DNA from: Tunturiibacter gelidiferens
Lineage (GTDB): Bacteria; Acidobacteriota; Terriglobia; Terriglobales; Acidobacteriaceae
DNA: 64,000 nucleotides
NCBI RefSeq assembly: GCF_013410115.1
Contig: NZ_JACCCV010000001.1
Location: 124,001-188,000, forward strand
Direction: 5' to 3'
Both the position numbers and the translations under genes were made by a program. The notes beneath the pieces were generated by a model that saw only the letters and a list, made by a program, of their open reading frames with translations, did not search any database and was not told the DNA's origin. Every line of letters begins with the position of its first letter. Position 1 is the stretch's first letter. This document shows, in pieces, positions 27,317 to 35,481 of this stretch.

Positions 27317-28134
27317 TTATTGCCGCGCTTTCTTCGTTTCGGCGACCTCAATGAAAAACGTTGCCAGAGTAAACGCACCGTGTGAAGCAAGGCGTGCATG
27401 ACGCGGTTCCAAGCGGAAGCTCGTTCGTCCGTCATGTCCATGGGCGGAACCCCGCTTTGTCCGAAGCGATGCAATCCCGTCAACGATTGATGCCAGCCCA
27501 CTCAGGATTTTCTTCAAGCCCTCGTCCTGCATATCCGCTGGATCGAGCTGTAAATGACTCCTAACAACCTTCCACAGTGGCAAGATGCTTTGGTCAGACG
27601 GAAGAGTTAGTTTCTTGTCTGCGATGTATGTCTTGAATAGTGCTTCTAAGAGCGCACATGACGCAGTTACAGCTGCTGCTGGATCACTTTCTAAATTTGC
27701 GAAGATGCGATCAAATTCCAAATGAACGCCTTTTAGATCGCGATCATGCACAATCTGCTGCAAAGTCCGGCTCGCAGCACTGGTCCCCAATTGAAGAAGT
27801 GTCCACCTATCTGATAGCACAGCCCGAGAGCACTCAATTGAGCGGAAATTCTTGCACGATGGGCTTCTAGCGGACTTTCTCCGCCGCCCCAGGTCGGAGG
27901 AGGTACCGTCTCCATTAGTTCTTCGATTAAATGACCAACCATCAATAATGGTGCTTCAATCTGTTGATTCGCGCGCAATAGCCATGCGTGGCATTTTTGC
28001 TGCTTATTTCCCGGTGGTACATCAGCAGGGAACCCAGCAGCGAAGAAGCGGGAGTCTATTTCAGTGTGGGTGTAATGGCTACTGAATACATCCGCAATCA
28101 CAGCCACGAGCGGGACAGGGATTTTATATTCCAA
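27317..28134 (-). pseudogene. Abi-C-domain (abortive infection-like) gene split by a one-base frameshift
   Basis: Two overlapping frames encode the two parts of one protein. The 5' frame from 28134 (MEYKIPVPLVAVIADVFSSH) reads well to HFFNWG; the 3' frame continues with GTSAASRTLQQIVHDRDLKG and the conserved ILPLWKVV, LASIVDG and GSAHGHDGR segments of the Abi-C C-terminal family. One extra G in the run at 27785-27788 would join the frames without changing either side. It is either a true frameshift (inactive gene) or a homopolymer error in the assembly. The family is associated with phage abortive infection by name and context, with no proven mechanism here. It lies 22 bases downstream of the VapC gene. 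Confidence 0.75.
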
Positions 28135-28155
28135 CAGTGTTCACCTGCTTTCGGT

Positions 28156-28593
28156 CTAAAACTCCACTAACTCCACACCCAGCCGTTCAAAATGCTTCCG
28201 GTTCAACGTCGCCAGCCACATCCCATGAACTCTGGCCGTCGCCGCGATATAAGCATCGCTAACATCCGGATGGCGGCCTTCCTTCTCTTCTGCCGCCAGA
28301 ATCCGTCCACAAAGATCGGCGATCTCGACTCCAACCGGTAAAATGCGCGCCCGATAGTCAATCAACACTTCATCGGTAAGCCATTGATCCAGTCTGCGCT
28401 TCTTGCGTCCAGTATCCATCATCTCGATTCCTTCACGAATCTCTTCCACGCTAATCGCGCTCAAATACAGATCCTCATTGATAGCACCTCTCAACCAGGC
28501 GTGAACCCCAGGGTGTGGCACGTCTTTGGTGAACTGCGAGATGACATCCGTATCGAGCAATATCTTCAAAACTTCACCGGCCTTGTCTTCCAT
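28156..28593 (-). CDS. vapC: PIN-domain toxin VapC
   Basis: The 145-residue protein is a PIN-domain ribonuclease: acidic residues D14 and D16 in ILLDTDVISQ, E in SAISVEEIREG and D in PDVSDAYIAATA form the metal site. VapC toxins cleave RNA, often initiator tRNA, when released from their antitoxin. The ATG at 28593 lies inside the antitoxin gene; a TTG at 28569, overlapping the antitoxin stop, would give LKILLDTDV as the N-terminus and is also possible. The gene follows a Phd-type antitoxin, making it a VapBC/FitAB-like module. Confidence 0.9.
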   Translation of the reverse strand: MEDKAGEVLKILLDTDVISQFTKDVPHPGVHAWLRGAINEDLYLSAISVEEIREGIEMMDTGRKKRRLDQWLTDEVLIDYRARILPVGVEIADLCGRILAAEEKEGRHPDVSDAYIAATARVHGMWLATLNRKHFERLGVELVEF

Positions 28594-28817
28594 CTGCTTC
28601 GCTTGGGAATCGTCAAGCCCGATCCACGCAAAGGAGAATTAAGCAGAAACTCCCCCAAGGACTGCTCCGGCTTCCGCAGCTTCTCCAACTCCTTCGTCGC
28701 AATCACTGTCACCGCCTGCTTACCATTCCTGGTAATCTCCTGCGGGCCTTCGCTCAGTGCCTGCTCTACAACCTTGCTAAATCTCGCTTTCGCCTCTGCA
28801 ACAGCCCAACTCGCCAT
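28566..28817 (-). CDS. Phd/YefM-type antitoxin
   Basis: The 83-residue protein begins MASWAVAEAKARFSKVVEQA and continues with EITRNGKQAVTVIATKELEKL, the Phd/YefM DNA-binding N-terminal fold. The C-terminal 35 residues should wrap the VapC toxin. It has a strong ribosome site (GGAGGTG, 6 bases before ATG). It overlaps the toxin gene by 28 bases. Autorepression is likely because two copies of a palindrome-like site sit 15 bases upstream. Confidence 0.88.
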   Translation of the reverse strand: MASWAVAEAKARFSKVVEQALSEGPQEITRNGKQAVTVIATKELEKLRKPEQSLGEFLLNSPLRGSGLTIPKRSRWKTRPVKF

Positions 28818-28831
28818 TTCACACCTCCGGC

Positions 28832-28866
28832 ATGACCATTCTAGTCATGATGACCATAATAGTCAT
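28832..28866. promoter_or_regulatory. tandem operator-like palindromes upstream of the antitoxin gene
   Basis: ATGACCATTCTAGTCAT (28832-28848) and ATGACCATAATAGTCAT (28850-28866) are two copies of an imperfect palindrome spaced 18 bases apart. The second contains the TGA stop codon of the upstream gene (28865-28863). Position and symmetry suit binding by the Phd-type antitoxin. Confidence 0.7.
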
Positions 28867-29399
28867 TTCTTTCTACGTTCGCTCGTCGCCCAAATCCGCA
28901 TCACCGCTCGCGCACGGCACTTCATCGCCTTGGTCCCCTCGCGCAAAAATCTCTCGATCATCTCCTCCGCCTCATCCCGCAGCGACGCTTCCTGCATCGC
29001 TAACAGCCCAAGCCCCTCCACCGCGGAGCACCTCACCACGTTGCTCTCATCCTGAGCCAGCAATGACATCGTCCGCGCGGCCCTTAGCCGCTGTATACGA
29101 GTATGCGCAACCCTTGGAACCACCAACCCGAGATGCCATCGTGTTCGCGACTCTTCGATCGGCAGCCCCTCCAGCAGGCCAGCCAGTTCGTCGGCGTAAG
29201 GCTCCAGCAATTTGTCGTTCTTCTCTGTGATCCGCCGCGCAACATCGGCTGCGCGTTTACGTACCTCGACGTCGTCGCCGAAGAGCTCCCGCACCATAGA
29301 ACGAACCGCAGATTTGTCGACAAGAATCTCCGCGGCGAGGTCGCGAGCAATCGGCAGACCCCATCGCTTCACCCTGAGCCGTTGCCCCAGAGACTCCAT
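28863..29399 (-). CDS. helical-repeat (HEAT-like) protein
   Basis: The 178-residue soluble product consists of repeated amphipathic helix pairs (VEVRKRAADVARRITEKND, ESNVVRCSAVEGLGLLAMQ, RCRARAVMRIWATSERR) resembling HEAT or DUF-type armadillo repeats. No catalytic motif is visible. It lies just upstream of the Phd/VapC pair and its stop codon is inside the operator repeat, so it may share regulation with or be a passenger of the TA module. The true family is not known to me. Confidence 0.65.
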   Translation of the reverse strand: MESLGQRLRVKRWGLPIARDLAAEILVDKSAVRSMVRELFGDDVEVRKRAADVARRITEKNDKLLEPYADELAGLLEGLPIEESRTRWHLGLVVPRVAHTRIQRLRAARTMSLLAQDESNVVRCSAVEGLGLLAMQEASLRDEAEEMIERFLREGTKAMKCRARAVMRIWATSERRKK

Positions 29400-29500
29400 G
29401 CGGCGAAGTATAGTCGAGCGCTCTCACCGGATACCCGCCGGCACATCGACTAGCCAAACAGTCTTGACACCCCTGCTACAATTAATTCAGGAAGAGCAGA

Positions 29501-29523
29501 AGGCCCGGCACAATGCCGGGCCT
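29501..29523. terminator. strong hairpin, probable terminator
   Basis: AGGCCCGGCA (29501-29510), loop CAA, TGCCGGGCCT (29514-29523) form a perfect 10-bp stem followed by TTCCTGTTT on the plus strand. Both neighbouring genes read on the minus strand, so what it terminates is unclear. Confidence 0.55.
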
Positions 29524-29628
29524 TTCCTGTTTAACTTAGGTTACCTGTAGGTCCAGACTCAAAGTCTCTGTTTTGAAGACTTTGCACACTTTCGGACGGG
29601 AGGGGGGATGACAATCAAGTCAAGAAAG

Positions 29629-30393
29629 CTACATCCCGATCGCGCGCGCGCCATGCGTCCTACGTCCTGGACGATGGGGAGTTACGCCAAACGCCCACTC
29701 TCGCACCGGCCCCACGTCTACGTGAACAAACTGCGACACCGGGTAGTATCCAACCCCACCGGCGTGCAGCGAAAGCGCGGTATTCCGCAACTGCACCGTC
29801 GAAACACCGGGTACGCGAAGGTCGATCGCATGACCTTCCATGTGCTGGCTATGCTCGGCGACCCCGGTCTTCACAGACGCGTGCCGCAGCGCCTCATTGG
29901 TCTCCGGCGTCCGGTACCCGCAGACAACCTGGATAACGCCACTCGCCTGTCCCAGCCGCGACATCATCGCGTGCAGCACATCGAACTCCTTTGGCTCGTA
30001 GTGGACTACGTCCTGCGTATAGTGATCGCGCAGGAAATAGTTCAGCTTGTCCAGCGCCTCCGGAATATAGGTGTCTCCGACCCGGTAGACAATATCCAGA
30101 CTCTCGCCGGTATGGAGGTTCGTCATCCGCAGCTGATACGGCTTTCCGTCGTCCGGCAGTTCGCCCGAGACCGCACCCGAAGAGATCTCGTCGGGCATCA
30201 CACCGGGCACAACCTCTTCGCCCGTGATCGCCACCGAATGCGTTTTGCTTCGCGAGGAGGTATGGAGAGTGCTGTGCAGCCCGGCGTGTACTCGGGTACG
30301 CACCGACTTGGCCCACGAAAGACCGGTTACCCCCAACATCAACATCGTAGTGGCCGCAACCGCCGCAAAACCTTTCGCGCACAATCTCTGCAT
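29629..30393 (-). CDS. exported DUF882 / M15-like peptidase
   Basis: The 254-residue protein has a signal peptide (MQRLCAKGFAAVAATTMLM..., ending SWAKS) and a C-terminal domain of about 130 residues with CGYRTPETNEAL, HMEGHAIDL and FVHVDVGPVREW, the zinc-site pattern of the DUF882/YcbK family related to M15 DD-peptidases. These proteins act on peptidoglycan peptides in the periplasm, and usually sit beside L,D-transpeptidases, although none is here. The ATG at 30393 is preferred over 30456 because it starts the signal peptide. Confidence 0.85.
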   Translation of the reverse strand: MQRLCAKGFAAVAATTMLMLGVTGLSWAKSVRTRVHAGLHSTLHTSSRSKTHSVAITGEEVVPGVMPDEISSGAVSGELPDDGKPYQLRMTNLHTGESLDIVYRVGDTYIPEALDKLNYFLRDHYTQDVVHYEPKEFDVLHAMMSRLGQASGVIQVVCGYRTPETNEALRHASVKTGVAEHSQHMEGHAIDLRVPGVSTVQLRNTALSLHAGGVGYYPVSQFVHVDVGPVREWAFGVTPHRPGRRTHGARAIGM

Positions 30394-30591
30394 CCAAACT
30401 CTCCTGGTCCCAGTGTTCGAAATGCGAATCCCCAAATGCGGTCCGCGATTCGTCATTTCCTTCTTCTAGTTTATCGGACTCATCTCCAAATCACTGATAG
30501 CACTTCTGTAACTTTAGTGTCATATTTGGATCGGCTTTCGAACTGCCTCAACCGTTCCCGTCAAAGACCGTAACCAGATGTATATCAACAA

Positions 30592-31524
30592 TTAGCTGCG
30601 CTCAGCGGCAATCAACGTGTCGTAGACCAGTCTCGCCGAAGCTACGTCTTCGATCGCAATCCCGACGGATTTGAACACCACGGGACGATCTCTTCTTTCC
30701 AAAGCCTTTCCCAGCAGCAACTCTCCAATCTCAGCACTTACCTGCGCCTTCGCCAGAAGAATATCTCCCGGTTCTCGCAGCGCAGCCTCTCGAGATTCGA
30801 CCACAACCGCTCCTTGCATCGCCTCTTCGTCGAGCTCCCTGCGATTTGGCGTCACGGCACCGACTGCACACACCATCGCGTCCTTCTTGAGCCATCGACC
30901 GAACAGGACCGGCTCCGGCGAACTTGTCAGCGTCAGCACAACGTCCGCGCCGGATACCACCTCCTCCGCTGTCCTTACTTGTGCCCCAACGTCCGCGGCG
31001 AACCTCCTTGCATTGCTTTGTGTACGGCTCCAAACGCGAATCTCTTCAAACTTCCGAACCCGCGACAGCGCCCGCAGATGGGACCGAGCCTGAACACCGC
31101 TTCCCAGAATGCCCAGCACTCTCGCCTCGGGTCGCGCGAGCAGATCGACAGCCACAGCCGATACCGCCGCCGTCCTCATCTCCGTGATCAGCCGTCCGTC
31201 CATCATGGCCAGCGGCTCGCCCGTTTCCGCACGAAACAGTTGAATCACTGCCTGATGCGTATGCTTCCCTCTATCGGCGTTGCCGGGGTAAAACGTGACC
31301 ATCTTCGCCCCCATCACGTCTCCGTAGACGGCGGGCATCACGGCAAACCATCCGGAATGTGCGGCCACCGACATTACCGTTCGCAGCGGTTGCACCACGC
31401 GTCCGGCAGAAAAATCCATCAACGCCTGCCGCATGGCTGGGATCAGCTCTTCATACGAGAGCGACGCCCTCACCTGTTCTTCATCGATAAATAACACTTG
31501 GCCACCTCTTAAATCGTTCTCCAT
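30592..31524 (-). CDS. ornithine cyclodeaminase/mu-crystallin family protein
   Basis: The 310-residue cytoplasmic protein has the family's N-terminal segment with the substrate Arg/Lys region (GAKMVTFYPGNADRGKHTHQ) and the NAD-binding motif GILGSGVQARSHLRAL near residue 127. The family includes ornithine cyclodeaminase, alanine dehydrogenase and ketimine reductases, and the exact substrate cannot be assigned. The ATG at 31524 is preferred to 31551. It is divergent from yceH with only 44 bases between starts, so the two promoters must be tightly packed. Confidence 0.88.
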   Translation of the reverse strand: MENDLRGGQVLFIDEEQVRASLSYEELIPAMRQALMDFSAGRVVQPLRTVMSVAAHSGWFAVMPAVYGDVMGAKMVTFYPGNADRGKHTHQAVIQLFRAETGEPLAMMDGRLITEMRTAAVSAVAVDLLARPEARVLGILGSGVQARSHLRALSRVRKFEEIRVWSRTQSNARRFAADVGAQVRTAEEVVSGADVVLTLTSSPEPVLFGRWLKKDAMVCAVGAVTPNRRELDEEAMQGAVVVESREAALREPGDILLAKAQVSAEIGELLLGKALERRDRPVVFKSVGIAIEDVASARLVYDTLIAAERS

Positions 31525-31568
31525 TATCCAACGAGCCAGACTAGCGTGCATGTGGCACCCTAGTAGAT

Positions 31569-32279
31569 ATGCAGCTTGATCCCATTCAGCTTCGCGTCGT
31601 CGGCTCGCTCATCGAAAAAGAGATCACCACTCCTGAGAACTATCCGCTCTCGCTTAACGCATTGGTCAATGCGTGTAATCAGCGCTCCAGCCGCGAGCCC
31701 GTCCTCGAGCTGACGGAGGAGGAGGTTCGGCAGGCGCTCCACACGCTTGAAGATCTCGCTCTCACCAACCCTGTCCGCGACGCCCGCGTTCCAAAGTACG
31801 AGCATCGTGTCCGGACCGTCCTCAACCTCCGCCGCGACGAGACTACTGTCCTTTGCCTGCTGCTGCTGCGCGGTCCACAGACACCCGGCGAGCTTCGCAG
31901 CCGCGCCGACCGCCTCTACACCTTCGACGACCTTGCAGCTGTCCAATCCACCCTCGAACGCCTCGCCACTCGCACAGCGGCGGACGATTCGACTCCGGAA
32001 AAGACCGGACCTCTCGTAACCATCCTCCCTCGCCAGCCCGGCTCCCGCGAAGCGCGCTACGCTCATCTCCTCGGAACGCCACCGGACCTTACCGCCTACC
32101 CTGCCGAACGAGCCGAATCGGTCACCTCAACCACTCAACGCATTACTCAATTGGAAGCTGAAATCGCAACGCTTTCCGCTGCCATAAAGGCTCTCCAGAC
32201 ACGCGTTGACTACCTCGAAGTTCGCCTCGGATCGCAAGCAGAAGTGCCTGTGTCTCCCGACGATTCCTCTGTAAGATGA
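31569..32279 (+). CDS. YceH-family protein (DUF480), winged-helix
   Basis: The 236-residue protein starts QLDPIQLRVVGSLIEKEITT and contains YPLSLNALVNACNQRSSREP and RGPQTPGELRSR, the conserved segments of YceH (DUF480). Known structures show two winged-helix domains; the cellular role is unsettled. The C-terminal 45 residues form a coiled coil (QRITQLEAEIATLSAAIKA). It ends 24 bases before the histidine kinase gene and may share its transcript. Confidence 0.92.
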   Translation: MQLDPIQLRVVGSLIEKEITTPENYPLSLNALVNACNQRSSREPVLELTEEEVRQALHTLEDLALTNPVRDARVPKYEHRVRTVLNLRRDETTVLCLLLLRGPQTPGELRSRADRLYTFDDLAAVQSTLERLATRTAADDSTPEKTGPLVTILPRQPGSREARYAHLLGTPPDLTAYPAERAESVTSTTQRITQLEAEIATLSAAIKALQTRVDYLEVRLGSQAEVPVSPDDSSVR

Positions 32280-32303
32280 AGCTTCGTCCGTACTTTCGCT
32301 ACC

Positions 32304-35300
32304 ATGTCTGACTCCATCGTCTCCAAAGCGCCAGTGACTCTCAATCGCCGTGCTCAGTTTCGGCGTGAGAGCGATGCCGAGAACGACAACCTCGCACGCC
32401 TGGTTGCGCAACTGCCGGAAGCGATTCTCTGCTTCAACCACAATTGGATCGTCACCTATGCCAACGCGGAAGCTGTTCGAGTCAGCCGCATCCAGCCCTC
32501 CGATATAAACTCCAAAAGCCACTGGCAGCTCTTCCCGGAGACCGTTGGCACGGCTCTGGAACGCACCTACCGCACCGTTATGCAGACTCGCCTTCCTCAG
32601 CACATCGAGCACTTCTACGCTCCATTCGATGTCTGGGTCGACGTGCACATCCTCCCTACCGACGAAGGCGTCGCTCTCTACTACCGAGACGTTACCGACC
32701 GCAAACGCGCCGAAGGCCTTCGCGACTCGGCCGTCCGCCAGCTGCGGCAGATTTTCGACGCATCCCCCGACTCCATCGTTTGCATCGATCGCAACTGGAA
32801 CTGTACCTTCGCCAACCGCGCGGCGCTCGACATTCTCAAAACGGACACACTCATCGGTGAGAACCTATGGGAGCGCTTCCCGTCGAACCAGAAGGAGCCT
32901 TTTCGCTCTCACTATCGCACGACGATGGACCGGCGCATCGCCACCGAGTTCGAGGCCTACTACCCGGCGCCGCTCGACATCTGGTTCCGCGTCTCCGCAC
33001 GACCCTTCGAAGACGGCATCATCATCTTCTCGAGCGACATCACCGACCGCAAGGGCGCAGAGCTTCTTCGTGATGCCGCCGCGCGCCAGCTCCGCCAGGT
33101 TCTCGAAACCACCACCGATGCCGTCGTAAGCCTGAACCGGGATTGGAATTTTACCTTTCTCAATCGCCGCGCCAGGAAGCTTCTCAGCCCCATAGGCGAA
33201 CTCCTCGGAAAGAATCTCTGGAAGGAATTTCCCGCCGCGGCGGAGCCGGGCAGCGATTTCCGTTATCACTACCATCGAGCGATGGAGGAAGGAATTCCCG
33301 GTGAGTTCGAGGCCTATTATCCGGAGCCCTTCAACCTCTGGCTCTCGGTTCAATGCCGGCCTTACGACGACGGTATGGTCCTCTTCTTCCGCGACGTCAC
33401 CGCACGGCATCAATCCGATCAGGTTCTCAAGCGGCAGCAGGATCTTCTCGCCTCCGTCCAGCAGACCGCTCGCGCCGCCACCTGGGACGTGGATTACGCA
33501 ACCGGCAAGGCCACCTACGGAGCCGGCTCATATCCAGTCTTTGGCCATCCCCTCGCCGAAATCCCCGACGCTCGCTCCTTCAAGAAATTCCTTCTCCCCA
33601 AATATCTGCCTACGATTGCTTCGGCCGTGCAAGCCGCGGTCGAGACAGGTCAGATGATCGTGGTGGAGTGTCAGATACAAGCTGCAGATGGTCGCATTCT
33701 CTGGATCGAGAACCGGGGCCAGATCGTCTCGGTTGCCGGCAAACCTGTCAGCCTTTGCGGCCTCTCCATCGACATCACGGATCGCAAGAAGAGCGAAGAA
33801 GCTTTGGTCACAAGTGAAGCCCGGTACCGTGTCCTGGCCGATCTCAATCCACAGGCCATCTGGATGGGAGCACCAGACGGCAGCATTACCTATGCCAACC
33901 AGGGATTCCTCGACTACATCGGACTCACCATCGAAACCCTCGGCGGCCACAACTGGCTCAATGCCTTCGACCCCGAAGATCGGCAGCGCGTCACGGAAGC
34001 CTGGACTCATTCCGTCGCCACCGGAGCCGAATATGATATCGAGGCACGTCTTCTACGTGCTAGAGACGGTTCTGCTCGCTGGTGGTGGCTTCGCGCCCAG
34101 GCGGTTCGCGACGAGTCCGGACAAATCCTCCATTGGCTTGGGGTGGCCATCGACATCGACGACCGCAAGAGGTTCGCTGAAACCCTCCAGCAACGCCAGG
34201 AAGAGACCGAACGCCAGCGTTCCGAACTCGAATCCATCTACCAGACCGCTCCCGTAGGGCTCGCTCTCTTCGATGCCGCCACGCTTCGCTATCTCCGCAT
34301 CAACGATCGTCAGGTGGAGATCATCGGTCTACCCCGCGAGAAGATCCTCGGCCAGGTCATTACTGACGTCGTCGCAATTCCCGGGCTCAAAGAACTGCTC
34401 CAGACGGCTGCTTCCGGCCGGCCGGTGCGCAGTCATCTCCTCCATGGCGAACTTCCCGGACGTCCTGGCGAACAACGTTCTTTCAATGTCAGCTACTCTC
34501 CCGTCTTCGCGGCAGACGGTTCGGTCGAGGCTATCGCCGCTGTCGTCCTCGAGGTCACCCTTCAGAAAAAAGCTGAGGCTGCCCTTATTCAGAGCGAAAA
34601 ACTGGCCGCCGTCGGTCGTCTGGCCAGCTCCATCTCCCACGAGATCAATAATCCGCTGGAGGCCATCACCAACCTGCTCTACCTTATCAACCTCTCTGCC
34701 GATCTGCCCGAAAACACACGCGAGTATCTCCACACGGCACAGAGCGAACTCTCCCGCGTCTGTCAGATCGCCACGCAAACCCTCCGCTTCCATCGTCAGG
34801 CCGTCCGTGCTACCCACGTCAGTGCAGCCGATCTCGTCAACGCCGTCCTCAATCTCTATCAGGGCCGCCTCGCCAACTCGCATATCAAGGTGGAGGCCTC
34901 CTACAAGACCAGCACCACCGTACTCTGCTTCGAAAACGACATCCGGCAGGTCCTCAACAACCTGATTGCCAATGCAATTGACGCCATGCGCGGCAACGGG
35001 GGACGTCTCATCGTCAGAGCCCACGACGCCACCGACTGCTCCTCCGACTCGCAGCCGCCGCGTCAAGGCATTCGCATTACAATCGCCGACACCGGGCATG
35101 GCATGTCCCCCGCGGTAAAGGCTCGTCTCTTCGAGCCCTTCTACACCACCAAAGACCTCAATGGCACGGGACTTGGCCTTTGGATCTCCGCCGGCATCGT
35201 CACACGCCACCAGGGCAGACTCACCTACCGCAGCAGTGAGCACCCCATCCACCACGGCACAATCTTCTCCCTGTTTCTTCCCTTGGCAGAGGTCGATGCG

Positions 35301-35315
35301 ACCATCCCCACCTAG
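32304..35315 (+). CDS. cytoplasmic multi-PAS sensor histidine kinase
   Basis: The 1003-residue protein has no membrane segment. Three closely related PAS repeats lie at about residues 28-135, 145-255 and 265-370, each followed by a (D)VT(D/A)RK-type junction; three more PAS/PAC units occupy about 380-500, 505-640 and 645-765. The H-box SISHEINNPL places the phospho-His at H779, then N-box NNLIANAIDAM, G1 ADTGHGMS and G2 GTGLGLWIS complete the ATPase. It would sense an internal signal or ligand. There is no receiver domain and no adjacent response regulator, so its output is unknown. The repeated N-terminal PAS domains look like internal duplications. Confidence 0.92.
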   Translation: MSDSIVSKAPVTLNRRAQFRRESDAENDNLARLVAQLPEAILCFNHNWIVTYANAEAVRVSRIQPSDINSKSHWQLFPETVGTALERTYRTVMQTRLPQHIEHFYAPFDVWVDVHILPTDEGVALYYRDVTDRKRAEGLRDSAVRQLRQIFDASPDSIVCIDRNWNCTFANRAALDILKTDTLIGENLWERFPSNQKEPFRSHYRTTMDRRIATEFEAYYPAPLDIWFRVSARPFEDGIIIFSSDITDRKGAELLRDAAARQLRQVLETTTDAVVSLNRDWNFTFLNRRARKLLSPIGELLGKNLWKEFPAAAEPGSDFRYHYHRAMEEGIPGEFEAYYPEPFNLWLSVQCRPYDDGMVLFFRDVTARHQSDQVLKRQQDLLASVQQTARAATWDVDYATGKATYGAGSYPVFGHPLAEIPDARSFKKFLLPKYLPTIASAVQAAVETGQMIVVECQIQAADGRILWIENRGQIVSVAGKPVSLCGLSIDITDRKKSEEALVTSEARYRVLADLNPQAIWMGAPDGSITYANQGFLDYIGLTIETLGGHNWLNAFDPEDRQRVTEAWTHSVATGAEYDIEARLLRARDGSARWWWLRAQAVRDESGQILHWLGVAIDIDDRKRFAETLQQRQEETERQRSELESIYQTAPVGLALFDAATLRYLRINDRQVEIIGLPREKILGQVITDVVAIPGLKELLQTAASGRPVRSHLLHGELPGRPGEQRSFNVSYSPVFAADGSVEAIAAVVLEVTLQKKAEAALIQSEKLAAVGRLASSISHEINNPLEAITNLLYLINLSADLPENTREYLHTAQSELSRVCQIATQTLRFHRQAVRATHVSAADLVNAVLNLYQGRLANSHIKVEASYKTSTTVLCFENDIRQVLNNLIANAIDAMRGNGGRLIVRAHDATDCSSDSQPPRQGIRITIADTGHGMSPAVKARLFEPFYTTKDLNGTGLGLWISAGIVTRHQGRLTYRSSEHPIHHGTIFSLFLPLAEVDATIPT

Positions 35316-35481
35316 CTCATCGTTGCCGGCGACAGGACACTTCCAGCCGGTTGAAGAATTCACCATCTTCACTGGCGACCCACGGCATTGCGTAATTGTT
35401 CAAAGACCGAAGTATTATGACTCGATAGCTTTTTTCTGCGCATACCTCACCGACACGCGCACCACTACCGGAGAACACCTC

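Noticed and set aside
29464-29480. TTGACA and TACAAT as a promoter
   Set aside because: The boxes are only 5 bases apart, not about 17.
35161-35481. Longer start for the GH2 glycosidase
   Set aside because: It would overlap the kinase gene and put the signal peptide inside the protein.
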